The notes below the pieces were generated by a model, which did not search any database, was not told the DNA's origin, and was given only the letters and a program-made list of their open reading frames with translations. Below, in pieces: positions 1 to 5,509 of a stretch of DNA of 5,509 nucleotides. Made by a program: the position numbers and the translations under genes. The stretch spans positions 1-5,509 of the forward strand of contig DBKX01000426.1 in NCBI GenBank assembly GCA_002297865.1. The letters are read 5' to 3'. The DNA is from Lachnoclostridium sp. UBA739 (lineage in GTDB: Bacteria; Bacillota_A; Clostridia; Lachnospirales; Lachnospiraceae). Every line of letters starts with the position of its first letter. Positions within the stretch are counted from its first letter, which is position 1.

Positions 1-114
1 AGAAAGCGGCTTGTGTACTCCAATGATGGATTAATGTACTACACGGATGATCATTATGCGTCATTTACTTTGCTATATTTCCATTGGGATAGCACAAATC
101 TGCAGAATTTGTGA
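1..114 (+). CDS. Barnase-like (N1/T1 family) ribonuclease, C-terminal 37 residues, 5' end outside window
   Basis: Frame 1 is open from the window edge to a TGA at 112-114. The visible peptide aligns without gaps to the C-terminal strands of barnase (compared from memory). Local Arg3 corresponds to barnase Arg87, the 'YSNDGLMYYT' stretch to the last beta strands, and local His18-Tyr19 in 'TDDHYASFT' to catalytic His102-Tyr103. In that family the His is the general acid that cleaves RNA after guanine through a 2',3'-cyclic phosphate, and the enzyme is usually secreted. The catalytic Glu73 equivalent lies outside the window. Barnase ends soon after the Phe-Thr of this motif, whereas here about 14 more residues follow (LLYFHWDSTNLQNL), which is odd. 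It could be a free secreted RNase or the toxin tip of a larger polymorphic toxin; the window cannot tell. No barstar-like inhibitor gene follows on this side. The family call is fairly secure, the architecture unknown. Confidence 0.75.
   Translation, partial: RKRLVYSNDGLMYYTDDHYASFTLLYFHWDSTNLQNL
93..113 (+). other. Stem-loop over the ribonuclease stop codon, possible weak terminator
   Basis: CACAAAT (93-99) and ATTTGTG (107-113) form a perfect 7-bp stem with a 7-base loop, running into the TGA stop. A T-rich run (124-136) begins 10 bases after the stem rather than directly behind it. That makes it an atypical intrinsic terminator, but it may still end the ribonuclease transcript. The stem is mostly A-T, so it is only moderately stable. 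Confidence 0.35.
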
Positions 115-142
115 AAAAAGCACTTTTATTTTTTTTGTTATG

Positions 143-151
143 TGTTATAAT
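143..151 (+). promoter_or_regulatory. Extended -10 promoter for the HD-domain gene
   Basis: TG-T-TATAAT is a perfect -10 hexamer (146-151) with the TGn extension typical of Gram-positive sigma-A promoters. No good -35 hexamer sits 16-18 bases upstream, only a T-rich tract (124-136), and an extended -10 can compensate for that. Transcription would start near 158, giving a leader of about 26 bases. The leader contains AAGGAG (171-176), 7 bases before the ATG at 184. Confidence 0.7.
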
Positions 152-183
152 AGACGCATTCGCCTACATAAAGGAGAAAAGAT

Positions 184-675
184 ATGCAAAGAACTGAAAC
201 GTTGATAAAAGAGATGATAACCTATTATTCCGGGGATCCCAAAAGAATACAGCACTTTATAAAAGTGCATAGTTTTGCAAAAACGATAGGACTATTAGAA
301 AAATTAGATAAACAAACACTATATATACTAGAGACTGCTGCATTGGTTCACGATATAGGAATAAAATTATGTGAGCAAAAGTATGGAGAGTGCAATGGGA
401 AGTTGCAGGAATTAGAAGGACCTGCAGTAGCAAGAGGATTACTAGAAGATTTGGGATATGATGAAGATGTGATAGAACGAGTATGTTTTTTAGTAGCACA
501 TCATCATACTTATGATAAAGTTGATAATATGGACTATCAGATATTGATAGAAGCAGATTTTTTAGTAAATATGTATGAAGAAAAATTAGATAAGAAGCCA
601 ATTGAACTTGCATTTCAAAGAATATTTAAGACACCGTCGGGACGTTTTCTGTGTAAACAGATGTTTGACTTATAG
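184..675 (+). CDS. Stand-alone HD-domain phosphohydrolase, 163 aa
   Basis: The protein is a small cytosolic HD-superfamily metal-dependent phosphohydrolase. Visible elements are His29 (KVHSFAKTIG), the signature His56-Asp57 in 'LVHDIGIK', a His cluster at 106-108 ('VAHHHTY') and Asp125 ('EADFLV'). Together these match the metal-binding set of HD enzymes. No signal peptide, membrane segment or second domain is present, and the length suits a one-domain member. Known HD proteins hydrolyse nucleotides, cyclic dinucleotides or other phosphoesters; nothing here decides the substrate, so I name only the superfamily. The start is fixed by AAGGAG at 171-176. It has its own promoter upstream and a terminator downstream, so it is probably monocistronic. 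Codon use stands out: by my count 12 of its 13 isoleucines use ATA. Confidence 0.88.
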   Translation: MQRTETLIKEMITYYSGDPKRIQHFIKVHSFAKTIGLLEKLDKQTLYILETAALVHDIGIKLCEQKYGECNGKLQELEGPAVARGLLEDLGYDEDVIERVCFLVAHHHTYDKVDNMDYQILIEADFLVNMYEEKLDKKPIELAFQRIFKTPSGRFLCKQMFDL

Positions 676-690
676 GAGGAGTCTTTGATA

Positions 691-710
691 CTAATAAAAA
701 CTTTTATTAG
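691..710. repeat. Perfect 9-bp inverted repeat between the HD gene and its terminator
   Basis: CTAATAAAA (691-699) and TTTTATTAG (702-710) are exact reverse complements separated by two bases. As RNA it would close as an 8-bp stem with a 4-base loop made almost entirely of A-U pairs. It lies six bases before the stronger terminator stem. It may add to termination or 3'-end stability, or be a protein-binding palindrome; there is no direct evidence for either. Confidence 0.5.
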
Positions 711-716
711 ATAACT

Positions 717-756
717 AGATGCTGTCAGGTTAAGTACCGTACAGCATCTTTTTTTT
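717..756 (+). terminator. Rho-independent terminator after the HD-domain gene
   Basis: AGATGCTGT (717-725) pairs perfectly with ACAGCATCT (741-749). Inside, GGT (728-730) pairs with ACC (736-738) across a 5-base loop, with a 2x2 internal mismatch between the two stems. An unbroken run of T follows (749-756), giving the classic stem plus U-tract. It separates the HD-domain unit from the resistance locus downstream. Confidence 0.9.
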
Positions 757-780
757 GTGTGATTAGAGTACGAGGAACTC

Positions 781-802
781 ATACATTGTGCGATTCATGT
801 AT
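781..802. promoter_or_regulatory. Candidate operator upstream of the MATE gene
   Basis: ATACAT (781-786) and ATGTAT (797-802) form a perfect 6-bp inverted repeat with centres 16 bases apart, about one and a half helical turns. It sits 24 bases before the MATE start, in the only untranscribed gap available for that gene's promoter. I find no convincing -35/-10 pair here. TTGTGC (786-791) lies inside the repeat but has no good partner at 17 bases, and a weak TATTAA lies at 800-805. A dyad at this place is typical of local repressors or activators of drug pumps, but the binding protein is unknown. Confidence 0.35.
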
Positions 803-825
803 TAATTTGATTTTGGAGGATTTAT

Positions 826-2142
826 ATGAAAACACATAACTACGAACATTTAGGACAGACTTTCGTTAAGTATGTATCTTCTAATGTGCTTGGTATGATA
901 GGGTTGTCCTGTTATATATTAGCGGATACTTTTTTTGTAGCAAATGGATTAGGAGCAAAAGGACTTGCAGCGTTAAATATAGCACTGCCTATATTTAGCT
1001 TGATATATGGTATAGGGCTAATGATTGGTATGGGAAGTGCTACAAAATACACCATTTTAAGTGCTGTGAATCAAAAAGAAAAAGCAAATCATTATTTTAC
1101 ACAAGCGTTGTTTACTTCCTTGTTTTTTAGTATACTGTTTGTGTTAGCTGGAAATTTATGTACAGAAGAGATAAGTATATTGTTAGGTTCCGACCAAAGT
1201 ACTTTAGACTATACAACGATGTATTTACGTACGGTAATGTCATTTGCACCGATGTTTTGCATGAACCATTTTATGCTTTGTTTTGTGAGAAACGATGGAA
1301 ATCCAAAACTTGCAATGTATGCCACATTAGCAGGAAGTTTTACTAACATTATTTTTGATTATATATTTATTTTTCCTATGAATTTGGGAATGCTTGGAGC
1401 AGCGTTGGCTACGGGAATGTCTCCTGTAGTGGGACTTCTTATTATGTCTCGTCATGTGGTTAAGGGATACAACCAGTTCCATTTGCGAAGAATAAAATTT
1501 GACTGGAACGTGTTTGGAGATACGATAAAGCTTGGTTTTTCTTCGTTCATTAATGAAATTTCTGCAGGAGTAGTCATTTTTTCCTTTAATGTTATTATTT
1601 TGAAATTATCTGGTAACATTGGTGTTGCGGCATATGGAGTTGTAGCAAATATTGCACTTGTAGTCACTTCGCTGTTTACCGGAATTGGACAAGGAATTCA
1701 GCCGCTTATTAGCTATTATCATGGCAAAAATGATAAACATAATGTAAAAAAGACCTATTACTATGCTTTATTTACTGCATTGTGTCTGGGAGTGCTCTCC
1801 TATGTTTTAATCTATGTATTCCGTGAGCCGCTTGTAGCGGCGTTTAATAAAGAAAACAGTAGGCAGCTTGCTAAGATTGCCAAGGCAGGAATTGTGCTTT
1901 ATTTTATTGGCTTCATTCCAAGTGGATTTAATGTAGTATCATCATTTTATATGACTTCAAGTGAACAGGCATCAAAGGGGCTTGTTATTTCTGTACTAAG
2001 AGGTTTGGTTTTTATTGTTATGTTTGCAGTAGGTCTTTCTAAGCTCTTTGGAATGACAGGAGTTTGGCTTGCATTTCCAAGTGCTGAGATACTAACAGCA
2101 GTGGCAGCAGGATGTTTTTTGTATAAACAGACAGGGGGTTGA
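826..2142 (+). CDS. MATE-family multidrug efflux transporter (MepA-like group), 438 aa
   Basis: This integral membrane antiporter would export cationic drugs or other compounds, using a sodium or proton gradient. The whole length is hydrophobic with the usual MATE pattern of two six-helix lobes. Family marks include 'ADTFFVANGLG' (33-43) and 'LAALNIALPIF' (47-57) in the first lobe, 'RNDGNP' (155-160) in the loop before helix 5, and 'GIGQGIQP' (286-293) in the second lobe, the mirror of the N-lobe motif. The 438 residues fit the family. The start follows GGAGGA (815-820) by 5 bases. The stop overlaps the ribosome-binding zone of the response regulator, whose ATG begins 2 bases later, so the two genes are very likely co-transcribed and translationally coupled. 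Isoleucine codons change from mostly ATA in the first lobe to almost all ATT in the second. The family is certain, the substrate not readable; MepA-like is a similarity judgement from memory. Confidence 0.93.
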   Translation: MKTHNYEHLGQTFVKYVSSNVLGMIGLSCYILADTFFVANGLGAKGLAALNIALPIFSLIYGIGLMIGMGSATKYTILSAVNQKEKANHYFTQALFTSLFFSILFVLAGNLCTEEISILLGSDQSTLDYTTMYLRTVMSFAPMFCMNHFMLCFVRNDGNPKLAMYATLAGSFTNIIFDYIFIFPMNLGMLGAALATGMSPVVGLLIMSRHVVKGYNQFHLRRIKFDWNVFGDTIKLGFSSFINEISAGVVIFSFNVIILKLSGNIGVAAYGVVANIALVVTSLFTGIGQGIQPLISYYHGKNDKHNVKKTYYYALFTALCLGVLSYVLIYVFREPLVAAFNKENSRQLAKIAKAGIVLYFIGFIPSGFNVVSSFYMTSSEQASKGLVISVLRGLVFIVMFAVGLSKLFGMTGVWLAFPSAEILTAVAAGCFLYKQTGG

Positions 2143-2144
2143 AC

Positions 2145-2825
2145 ATGAGGAAAATAGGAATTGTGGAAGATGATAAAAAGTTAAGCAGTGAACTTGCGCT
2201 GTTTTTAAATAATAATGGGTTGTGTGCAGTAAGCCTTCCAGAAACTGATTTTTCAGTGGAAGGCTTGCTAAAAAGCCAGCTTGATATGCTGCTTTTAGAT
2301 ATTACTCTGCCTGGGACAGATGGTCTTTATTTATGTAAAGAAATTAGAAAGCAATCCGAGATACCTATTATCATGATTACAAGTAAAGATACTGAGATGA
2401 CAGAGCTTATGAGAATGAATTGTGGTGCAGACGATTTTGTATCAAAGCCATTTCATCTACAGATTCTCCTTGCCAGAATTGAGGCAATTTTAAAACGTGT
2501 TTATAAAGACGGTACACATGGAAGTGTCTACAATCTGGGAACGTTTCGGTTTGATGTGGCAAAGGGGGTTATCTTTACAGAAAAAGAAAGTGTTGAGTTG
2601 TCAAAAAATGAACTAAAGATTCTTCATTGTCTTGCAGAGCGCAAAAACAGCATTGTTGCGAGAGAAGATATTATTTCTTATCTTTGGGATAGTGAAATGT
2701 TTGTGGATGACAATACGTTAACAGTAAACATGACTAGGTTACGCGCAAAGCTAGATTCCATTGGTGTAATAGGTGCTATAGAGACCAAACGAGGATTGGG
2801 GTATTTGTTAAAATGCGATATATAG
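2145..2825 (+). CDS. OmpR/PhoB-type response regulator, BceR-like, 226 aa
   Basis: A cytosolic DNA-binding regulator, phosphorylated by the adjacent kinase. The receiver domain (about 1-115) has the acidic pair Glu8-Asp9, phospho-acceptor Asp52 in 'LLLDITLPGTDG', Thr79 and Lys101 ('SKPF'). The C-terminal winged helix (about 128-225) shows 'ELSKNELKILHCL'-type and 'VNMTRLRAKL' recognition-helix patterns and ends with the usual 'ETKRGLGYLL'. I chose the ATG at 2145, because AGGGGG (2133-2138) is 6 bases upstream; a TTG at 2139 directly abuts that site and is unlikely. It starts 2 bases after the pump gene and overlaps the kinase by 13 bases. BceR-like is inferred from the neighbouring short kinase and the FtsX-type ABC pair; the probable target is the dyad before the ABC genes. 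Confidence 0.93.
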   Translation: MRKIGIVEDDKKLSSELALFLNNNGLCAVSLPETDFSVEGLLKSQLDMLLLDITLPGTDGLYLCKEIRKQSEIPIIMITSKDTEMTELMRMNCGADDFVSKPFHLQILLARIEAILKRVYKDGTHGSVYNLGTFRFDVAKGVIFTEKESVELSKNELKILHCLAERKNSIVAREDIISYLWDSEMFVDDNTLTVNMTRLRAKLDSIGVIGAIETKRGLGYLLKCDI

Positions 2826-3829
2826 AGTATTTGAAAGAAAAATGGAATATAATTATTTGGCTGATTTTTTGGTTATTTACCGTAGATGTTTTTCTGATGA
2901 CCTTTCGAGGCAGCTTATGGCTTGGTATTTATATTGACATTACTGCTCTTGTAAGTTTTTTATTATTAAGTTTTATGGAGTATTACAAAAGCAAGCAGTA
3001 TATTACTGAACTGATACAGCTAGTGGATGGTTTAGACAAAAAATATCTCCTTCCAGAAATTATGTCAAAAGGGGATAAACAGGTAGAAAAACAAATCTAC
3101 TGGGTTGTAAAGGAAATGGGAAAGGCAATGACAGAGTATGTAAATTCTTATAAGTACTCCAATAGGGAATACAAAGAATATATAGAAATGTGGATACACG
3201 AAGTAAAGATTCCGATTGCAACTGCTAAGCTTGTTTTGGCAAATCACAAAAGTGAGTATGCTGAAAGTGTGGAAGAAGAATTGCATAAAATAGAGAATTT
3301 CACAGAACAGGCACTTTTTTATGCCAGAAGCAGTTATGTTGAGAAGGATTATTTGATTTCCAATATATCTTTACAGGAAATTGTCCACGGGGTTTTGTTA
3401 CGGAATAAAAGAAGTTTAATTCTTTGTCATACGCAGATGAATCTGCATGACTTAGATAAATCAGTACTCAGTGATGGAAAGTGGTTAGGCTTCATTATAA
3501 GCCAGATTCTATCCAATTCATTAAAGTATGCAAGTGGCGATGTCTTGTCAATTGAGATTTATGCCACTTCAAATGAAACGTGCGTAGAACTTCATGTGAG
3601 GGATAATGGAATCGGTATATCACCAAAAGATCTCCCACTTGTTTTTGATAAAGGATTTACTGGAAGTAATGGAAGAGTGAATGTAAAATCTACGGGAATT
3701 GGGTTATATTTGTGCAAAAAACTATGCACTAGGCTAGGGCATAGTATATCAATCATAAGCGAAGAGGGTTCTGGCTGTGAGGTAATCATTGGATTTTCAA
3801 AAACAAGCTTTTATGATACATTATCCTAA
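2813..3829 (+). CDS. BceS-like intramembrane-sensing histidine kinase, 338 aa
   Basis: Membrane sensor kinase for the regulator encoded just upstream. Two helices (about 12-31 and 35-54) are joined by only a few outside residues ('FRGS'), so it has no extracellular sensor domain. This is the mark of kinases that read the state of a partner ABC transporter. The phospho-acceptor is His129 in 'MWIHEVKIPIA', the N box is Asn235 ('QILSNSLKYA'), G1 is 'DNGIGIS' (264-270), the F-box region is 'VFDKGFTG' (277-284) and G2 is 'STGIGLYL' (293-300). All catalytic boxes are intact and the length is usual for BceS proteins. The ATG lies inside the end of the regulator gene, giving tight coupling. Partnership with the following ABC pair is inferred from known Bce modules, not shown directly. 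Confidence 0.92.
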   Translation: MRYIEYLKEKWNIIIWLIFWLFTVDVFLMTFRGSLWLGIYIDITALVSFLLLSFMEYYKSKQYITELIQLVDGLDKKYLLPEIMSKGDKQVEKQIYWVVKEMGKAMTEYVNSYKYSNREYKEYIEMWIHEVKIPIATAKLVLANHKSEYAESVEEELHKIENFTEQALFYARSSYVEKDYLISNISLQEIVHGVLLRNKRSLILCHTQMNLHDLDKSVLSDGKWLGFIISQILSNSLKYASGDVLSIEIYATSNETCVELHVRDNGIGISPKDLPLVFDKGFTGSNGRVNVKSTGIGLYLCKKLCTRLGHSISIISEEGSGCEVIIGFSKTSFYDTLS

Positions 3830-3830
3830 C

Positions 3831-3846
3831 CTTTCAAAATTGAAAG
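3831..3846. repeat. 7-bp inverted repeat directly after the kinase stop
   Basis: CTTTCAA (3831-3837) and TTGAAAG (3840-3846) are exact reverse complements with two bases between. No T-run follows, so this is not a standard intrinsic terminator. It might attenuate or stabilise the transcript between the kinase and the ABC genes, or belong to the regulatory region there. Confidence 0.4.
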
Positions 3847-3862
3847 ATTACTGTAAGGTAAT
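3847..3862. promoter_or_regulatory. Candidate BceR-type operator upstream of the ABC transporter genes
   Basis: ATTAC (3847-3851) and GTAAT (3858-3862) form a perfect inverted repeat with a 6-base spacer. The core TTACT-N4-GGTAA resembles the BceR-like consensus TNACA-N4-TGTAA as I remember it, agreeing at 7 of 9 fixed bases, the two misses being the inner symmetric pair. It lies just upstream of the likely -35 region, where an activator would sit. The function is inferred from position and resemblance. Confidence 0.5.
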
Positions 3863-3866
3863 TCGA

Positions 3867-3895
3867 TGGAAGATAGCATGCACCTGCGGTAATAT
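3867..3895 (+). promoter_or_regulatory. Possible activator-dependent promoter for the ABC genes
   Basis: TAATAT (3890-3895) is a fair -10 and TGGAAG (3867-3872) a poor -35 at 17-base spacing. A weak -35 just downstream of a dyad fits a promoter that needs the phosphorylated response regulator. The start would fall near 3902, leaving a very short leader that still includes the ribosome binding site AGGAAAGGAG (3904-3913). Tentative. Confidence 0.35.
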
Positions 3896-3922
3896 AGAGG
3901 CATAGGAAAGGAGCAATGGAAA

Positions 3923-4690
3923 ATGAGTGTTGTTTTAAAAGTTGAAAACGTAGAAAAGTATTATGGAAATAAAGGAAATTTGACAAAAGCAGTGGATGGT
4001 ATCAGTTTTCAAGTTATGGATGGCGAGTTTGTCGGAATTATGGGGGCAAGCGGAAGTGGAAAAACCACATTGCTCAATTGTATCTCGACACTTGATACTG
4101 TTACAAGTGGGAACATTTATGTAAGAGATGAGAATGTTACCAAATTGAAAGGGAAAAAGCTTACGAAATTCCGCAGGGATGAATTGGGGTTTGTATTTCA
4201 GGATTTTAATCTGTTAGATACCATGACGATATTTGAAAATATTGCTTTGGCTTTATCCATTCAGGGAGTGAATGCAGGAAAAATTGAACAGATGGTATAT
4301 GAGTCAGCCAATAAACTGGGAATTGAAGATATTCTAAAAAAATATCCCTATCAGGTATCGGGAGGACAAAAACAGCGTGCATCCTGCGCAAGAGCAATTA
4401 TTACAGACCCAAAACTGGTTTTAGCAGATGAGCCAACTGGTGCGTTGGATTCCAAATCTGCTAAAATGCTTTTAGATAGTATGTCTACATTGAATTTAGA
4501 ACAGGAATCTACGATTTTAATGGTAACTCATGATGCATTTACCGCAAGTTATGCAAATCGAATTATCTTCATAAAGGACGGACGTATCTTCAATGAAATA
4601 CGTAAAGGAGACAGTACAAGAAAAGCATTCTTCAATCAGATTATTGATGTGGTTTCTTTGCTTGGAGGTGAGATGAATGATGTTATATAA
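3923..4690 (+). CDS. BceA-like ABC transporter ATP-binding protein, 255 aa
   Basis: Cytosolic ATPase subunit that powers the FtsX-type permease encoded next, in the MacB/LolD/BceA branch of ABC proteins linked to antimicrobial-peptide resistance. Motifs in order are Walker A 'GASGSGKTT' (41-49), Q-loop Gln93 ('VFQDFNLL'), signature 'VSGGQKQR' (145-152), Walker B 'LVLADE' with catalytic Glu170, D-loop 'GALDSK' (173-178) and switch His203 ('VTHD'). All are intact and the length is normal. The ATG at 3923 is chosen because it gives the family N-terminus; AGGAAAGGAG ends 9 bases before it. A closer ATG at 3916 is in another frame and opens only a 9-codon ORF. The last 14 bases overlap the permease gene, implying equimolar coupled synthesis. 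It is separated from the kinase by 93 bases holding a dyad and possible promoter, so it may be induced independently of the pump-regulator-kinase genes. Confidence 0.94.
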   Translation: MSVVLKVENVEKYYGNKGNLTKAVDGISFQVMDGEFVGIMGASGSGKTTLLNCISTLDTVTSGNIYVRDENVTKLKGKKLTKFRRDELGFVFQDFNLLDTMTIFENIALALSIQGVNAGKIEQMVYESANKLGIEDILKKYPYQVSGGQKQRASCARAIITDPKLVLADEPTGALDSKSAKMLLDSMSTLNLEQESTILMVTHDAFTASYANRIIFIKDGRIFNEIRKGDSTRKAFFNQIIDVVSLLGGEMNDVI

Positions 4691-5509
4691 TATTTCCGTT
4701 AAAAACATTCGTAAATCTTACAAAGACTATACCATATATTTTATGACATTGATTTTTGGCGTTGCAATCTTTTATTTGTTCAACTCTATCGAATCTCAAC
4801 AGGCTATGCTTAAATTATCAGAGAGCACAAAAGAAATCGTTATGCTATTGGTAGATTTAATGTCTGGTGTTTCTGTGGGAGTTTCTGTAATCTTAGGTTT
4901 TTTAATTGTTTATGCCAATGGATTTTTAATTCGCCAGCGTAAAAAAGAATTTGGTATATATATGACGTTGGGAATGAGTAAGAGGAGTATTTCGAAGATT
5001 TTGTTAGGTGAAACATTAATCATTGGAGCAATATCTCTTGCAATTGGGCTAGTAGTGGGAATCTTTGCATCGCAATTTATGTCTATTTTATTAGGAAAGC
5101 TGTTTGATGCAGATATGGAGCAATTTGAATTTGTGTATTCCAAGGCAGCTACAATGAAAACAATCATATATTTTGGGATTATGTTTTTGTTAGTAATACT
5201 CTTCAATGTCATTGCAATTGGCCGATTTAAGCTAGTGGATTTATTGAATGCTAATAGGAAAAATCAGACTGTCCGAGTAAAGAACCCAATTGTTTCTGTA
5301 ATTACATTTGTAGTCTCTGTCGTTGTTCTGGCATATTGTTATTTTTGCGTAACGAAAGGAATTACAAAACTGTCACAAGGAAAATCTTTAGTTATAATAG
5401 GATTAGGAAGTGTTTCAACCTATTTGTTTTTCTGGTCTTTGTCAGGCTTTTTCTTAACTGTATTACAGAAAAGCAAAAAAATCTATTATAGAGGCTTGAA
5501 TGCATTTAT
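4677..5509 (+). CDS. BceB-like FtsX/MacB-type ABC permease, N-terminal 277 residues, 3' end outside window
   Basis: Membrane subunit of the peptide-detoxifying and sensing ABC transporter. The frame is open from 4677 to the window end with no stop. The N-terminus 'ISVKNIRKSYKDYTIYF' (6-22) is the characteristic start of BceB permeases. 'RQRKKEFGIYMTLGM' (86-100) with the following 'ISKILLGETLIIG' is the FtsX-domain motif. Hydrophobic helices lie near 19-36, 63-82, 113-135, 162-182, 204-224 and 237-262. Family members have about ten helices and a large extracellular domain between helices 7 and 8, around 650 residues in all; that ligand-facing part is outside the window. GGAGG (4664-4668) lies 8 bases before the ATG at 4677; a second ATG at 4680 in the same frame is equally possible. 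The start overlaps the ATPase gene by 14 bases. Confidence 0.9.
   Translation, partial: MMLYNISVKNIRKSYKDYTIYFMTLIFGVAIFYLFNSIESQQAMLKLSESTKEIVMLLVDLMSGVSVGVSVILGFLIVYANGFLIRQRKKEFGIYMTLGMSKRSISKILLGETLIIGAISLAIGLVVGIFASQFMSILLGKLFDADMEQFEFVYSKAATMKTIIYFGIMFLLVILFNVIAIGRFKLVDLLNANRKNQTVRVKNPIVSVITFVVSVVVLAYCYFCVTKGITKLSQGKSLVIIGLGSVSTYLFFWSLSGFFLTVLQKSKKIYYRGLNAF

Noticed and set aside
116..127. AAAAG-CA-CTTTT as a terminator after the ribonuclease
   Set aside because: The loop is only two bases and the stem nearly all A-T; it is better read as an A/T-rich tract upstream of the next promoter.
257..613. Minus-strand open frame of 118 codons
   Set aside because: It lies wholly inside the well-supported HD gene, has no recognisable motif and looks like a shadow of AT-rich coding sequence.
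1158..1346. Plus-strand 62-codon frame inside the MATE gene
   Set aside because: Out-of-frame shadow of conserved MATE coding sequence, with no family resemblance.
2139..2144. TTG start giving a response regulator two residues longer
   Set aside because: It directly abuts the AGGGGG ribosome binding site with no spacing, while ATG 2145 has good spacing and gives the normal receiver-domain N-terminus.
3831..3846. Intrinsic terminator after the kinase
   Set aside because: The stem is real but the two-base loop and absence of a following T-run do not fit; kept only as an inverted repeat.
4910..5212. Minus-strand open frame of 100 codons
   Set aside because: It is antisense to the permease, whose frame carries clear FtsX motifs; no domain or ribosome binding site supports it.

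Overview
This window is low-GC, AT-rich DNA with strong AGGAG-type ribosome binding sites, short gaps and all genes on the + strand. That style, together with a Bce-type peptide-resistance module, points to a Firmicute, most likely a gut Clostridia/Lachnospiraceae member. The taxonomic call is inference from style and families, not a database match.

Left edge (1-114): the last 37 codons of a barnase-like ribonuclease, including the catalytic Asp-His-Tyr segment, with a short C-terminal tail beyond the usual barnase end. An extended -10 promoter follows, and then a stand-alone HD-domain phosphohydrolase (184-675). A perfect inverted repeat (691-710) and a convincing intrinsic terminator (717-756) close this unit.

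Middle and right (about 757-5509): a drug/peptide resistance locus. It starts with a MATE-family multidrug efflux pump (826-2142), preceded by a possible operator (ATACAT-N10-ATGTAT). Two bases after its stop begins an OmpR-type response regulator (2145-2825). This overlaps by 13 bases a short two-helix, BceS-like 'intramembrane-sensing' histidine kinase (2813-3829). A 93-base gap then carries an inverted repeat resembling a BceR-type operator just upstream of a plausible promoter. After it comes a BceA-like ABC ATPase (3923-4690) that overlaps a BceB-like FtsX/MacB-type permease (4677 onward, cut by the window end).

Inferred working model: the permease, with its ATPase, detects and removes a cell-envelope-active peptide. 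It signals through the kinase to the regulator, which activates the promoter in front of the ABC genes. The MATE pump lies upstream in tight coupling with the regulator, so pump, sensor and regulator are probably made from one transcript. The least ordinary points are the MATE-regulator coupling, an abrupt shift in codon choice halfway through the MATE gene, the putative BceR-like site, and the barnase relic with no barstar immediately downstream. I see no RNA genes, CRISPR arrays, insertion sequences or minus-strand genes that I can support. No gene-free stretch exceeds 300 bases.
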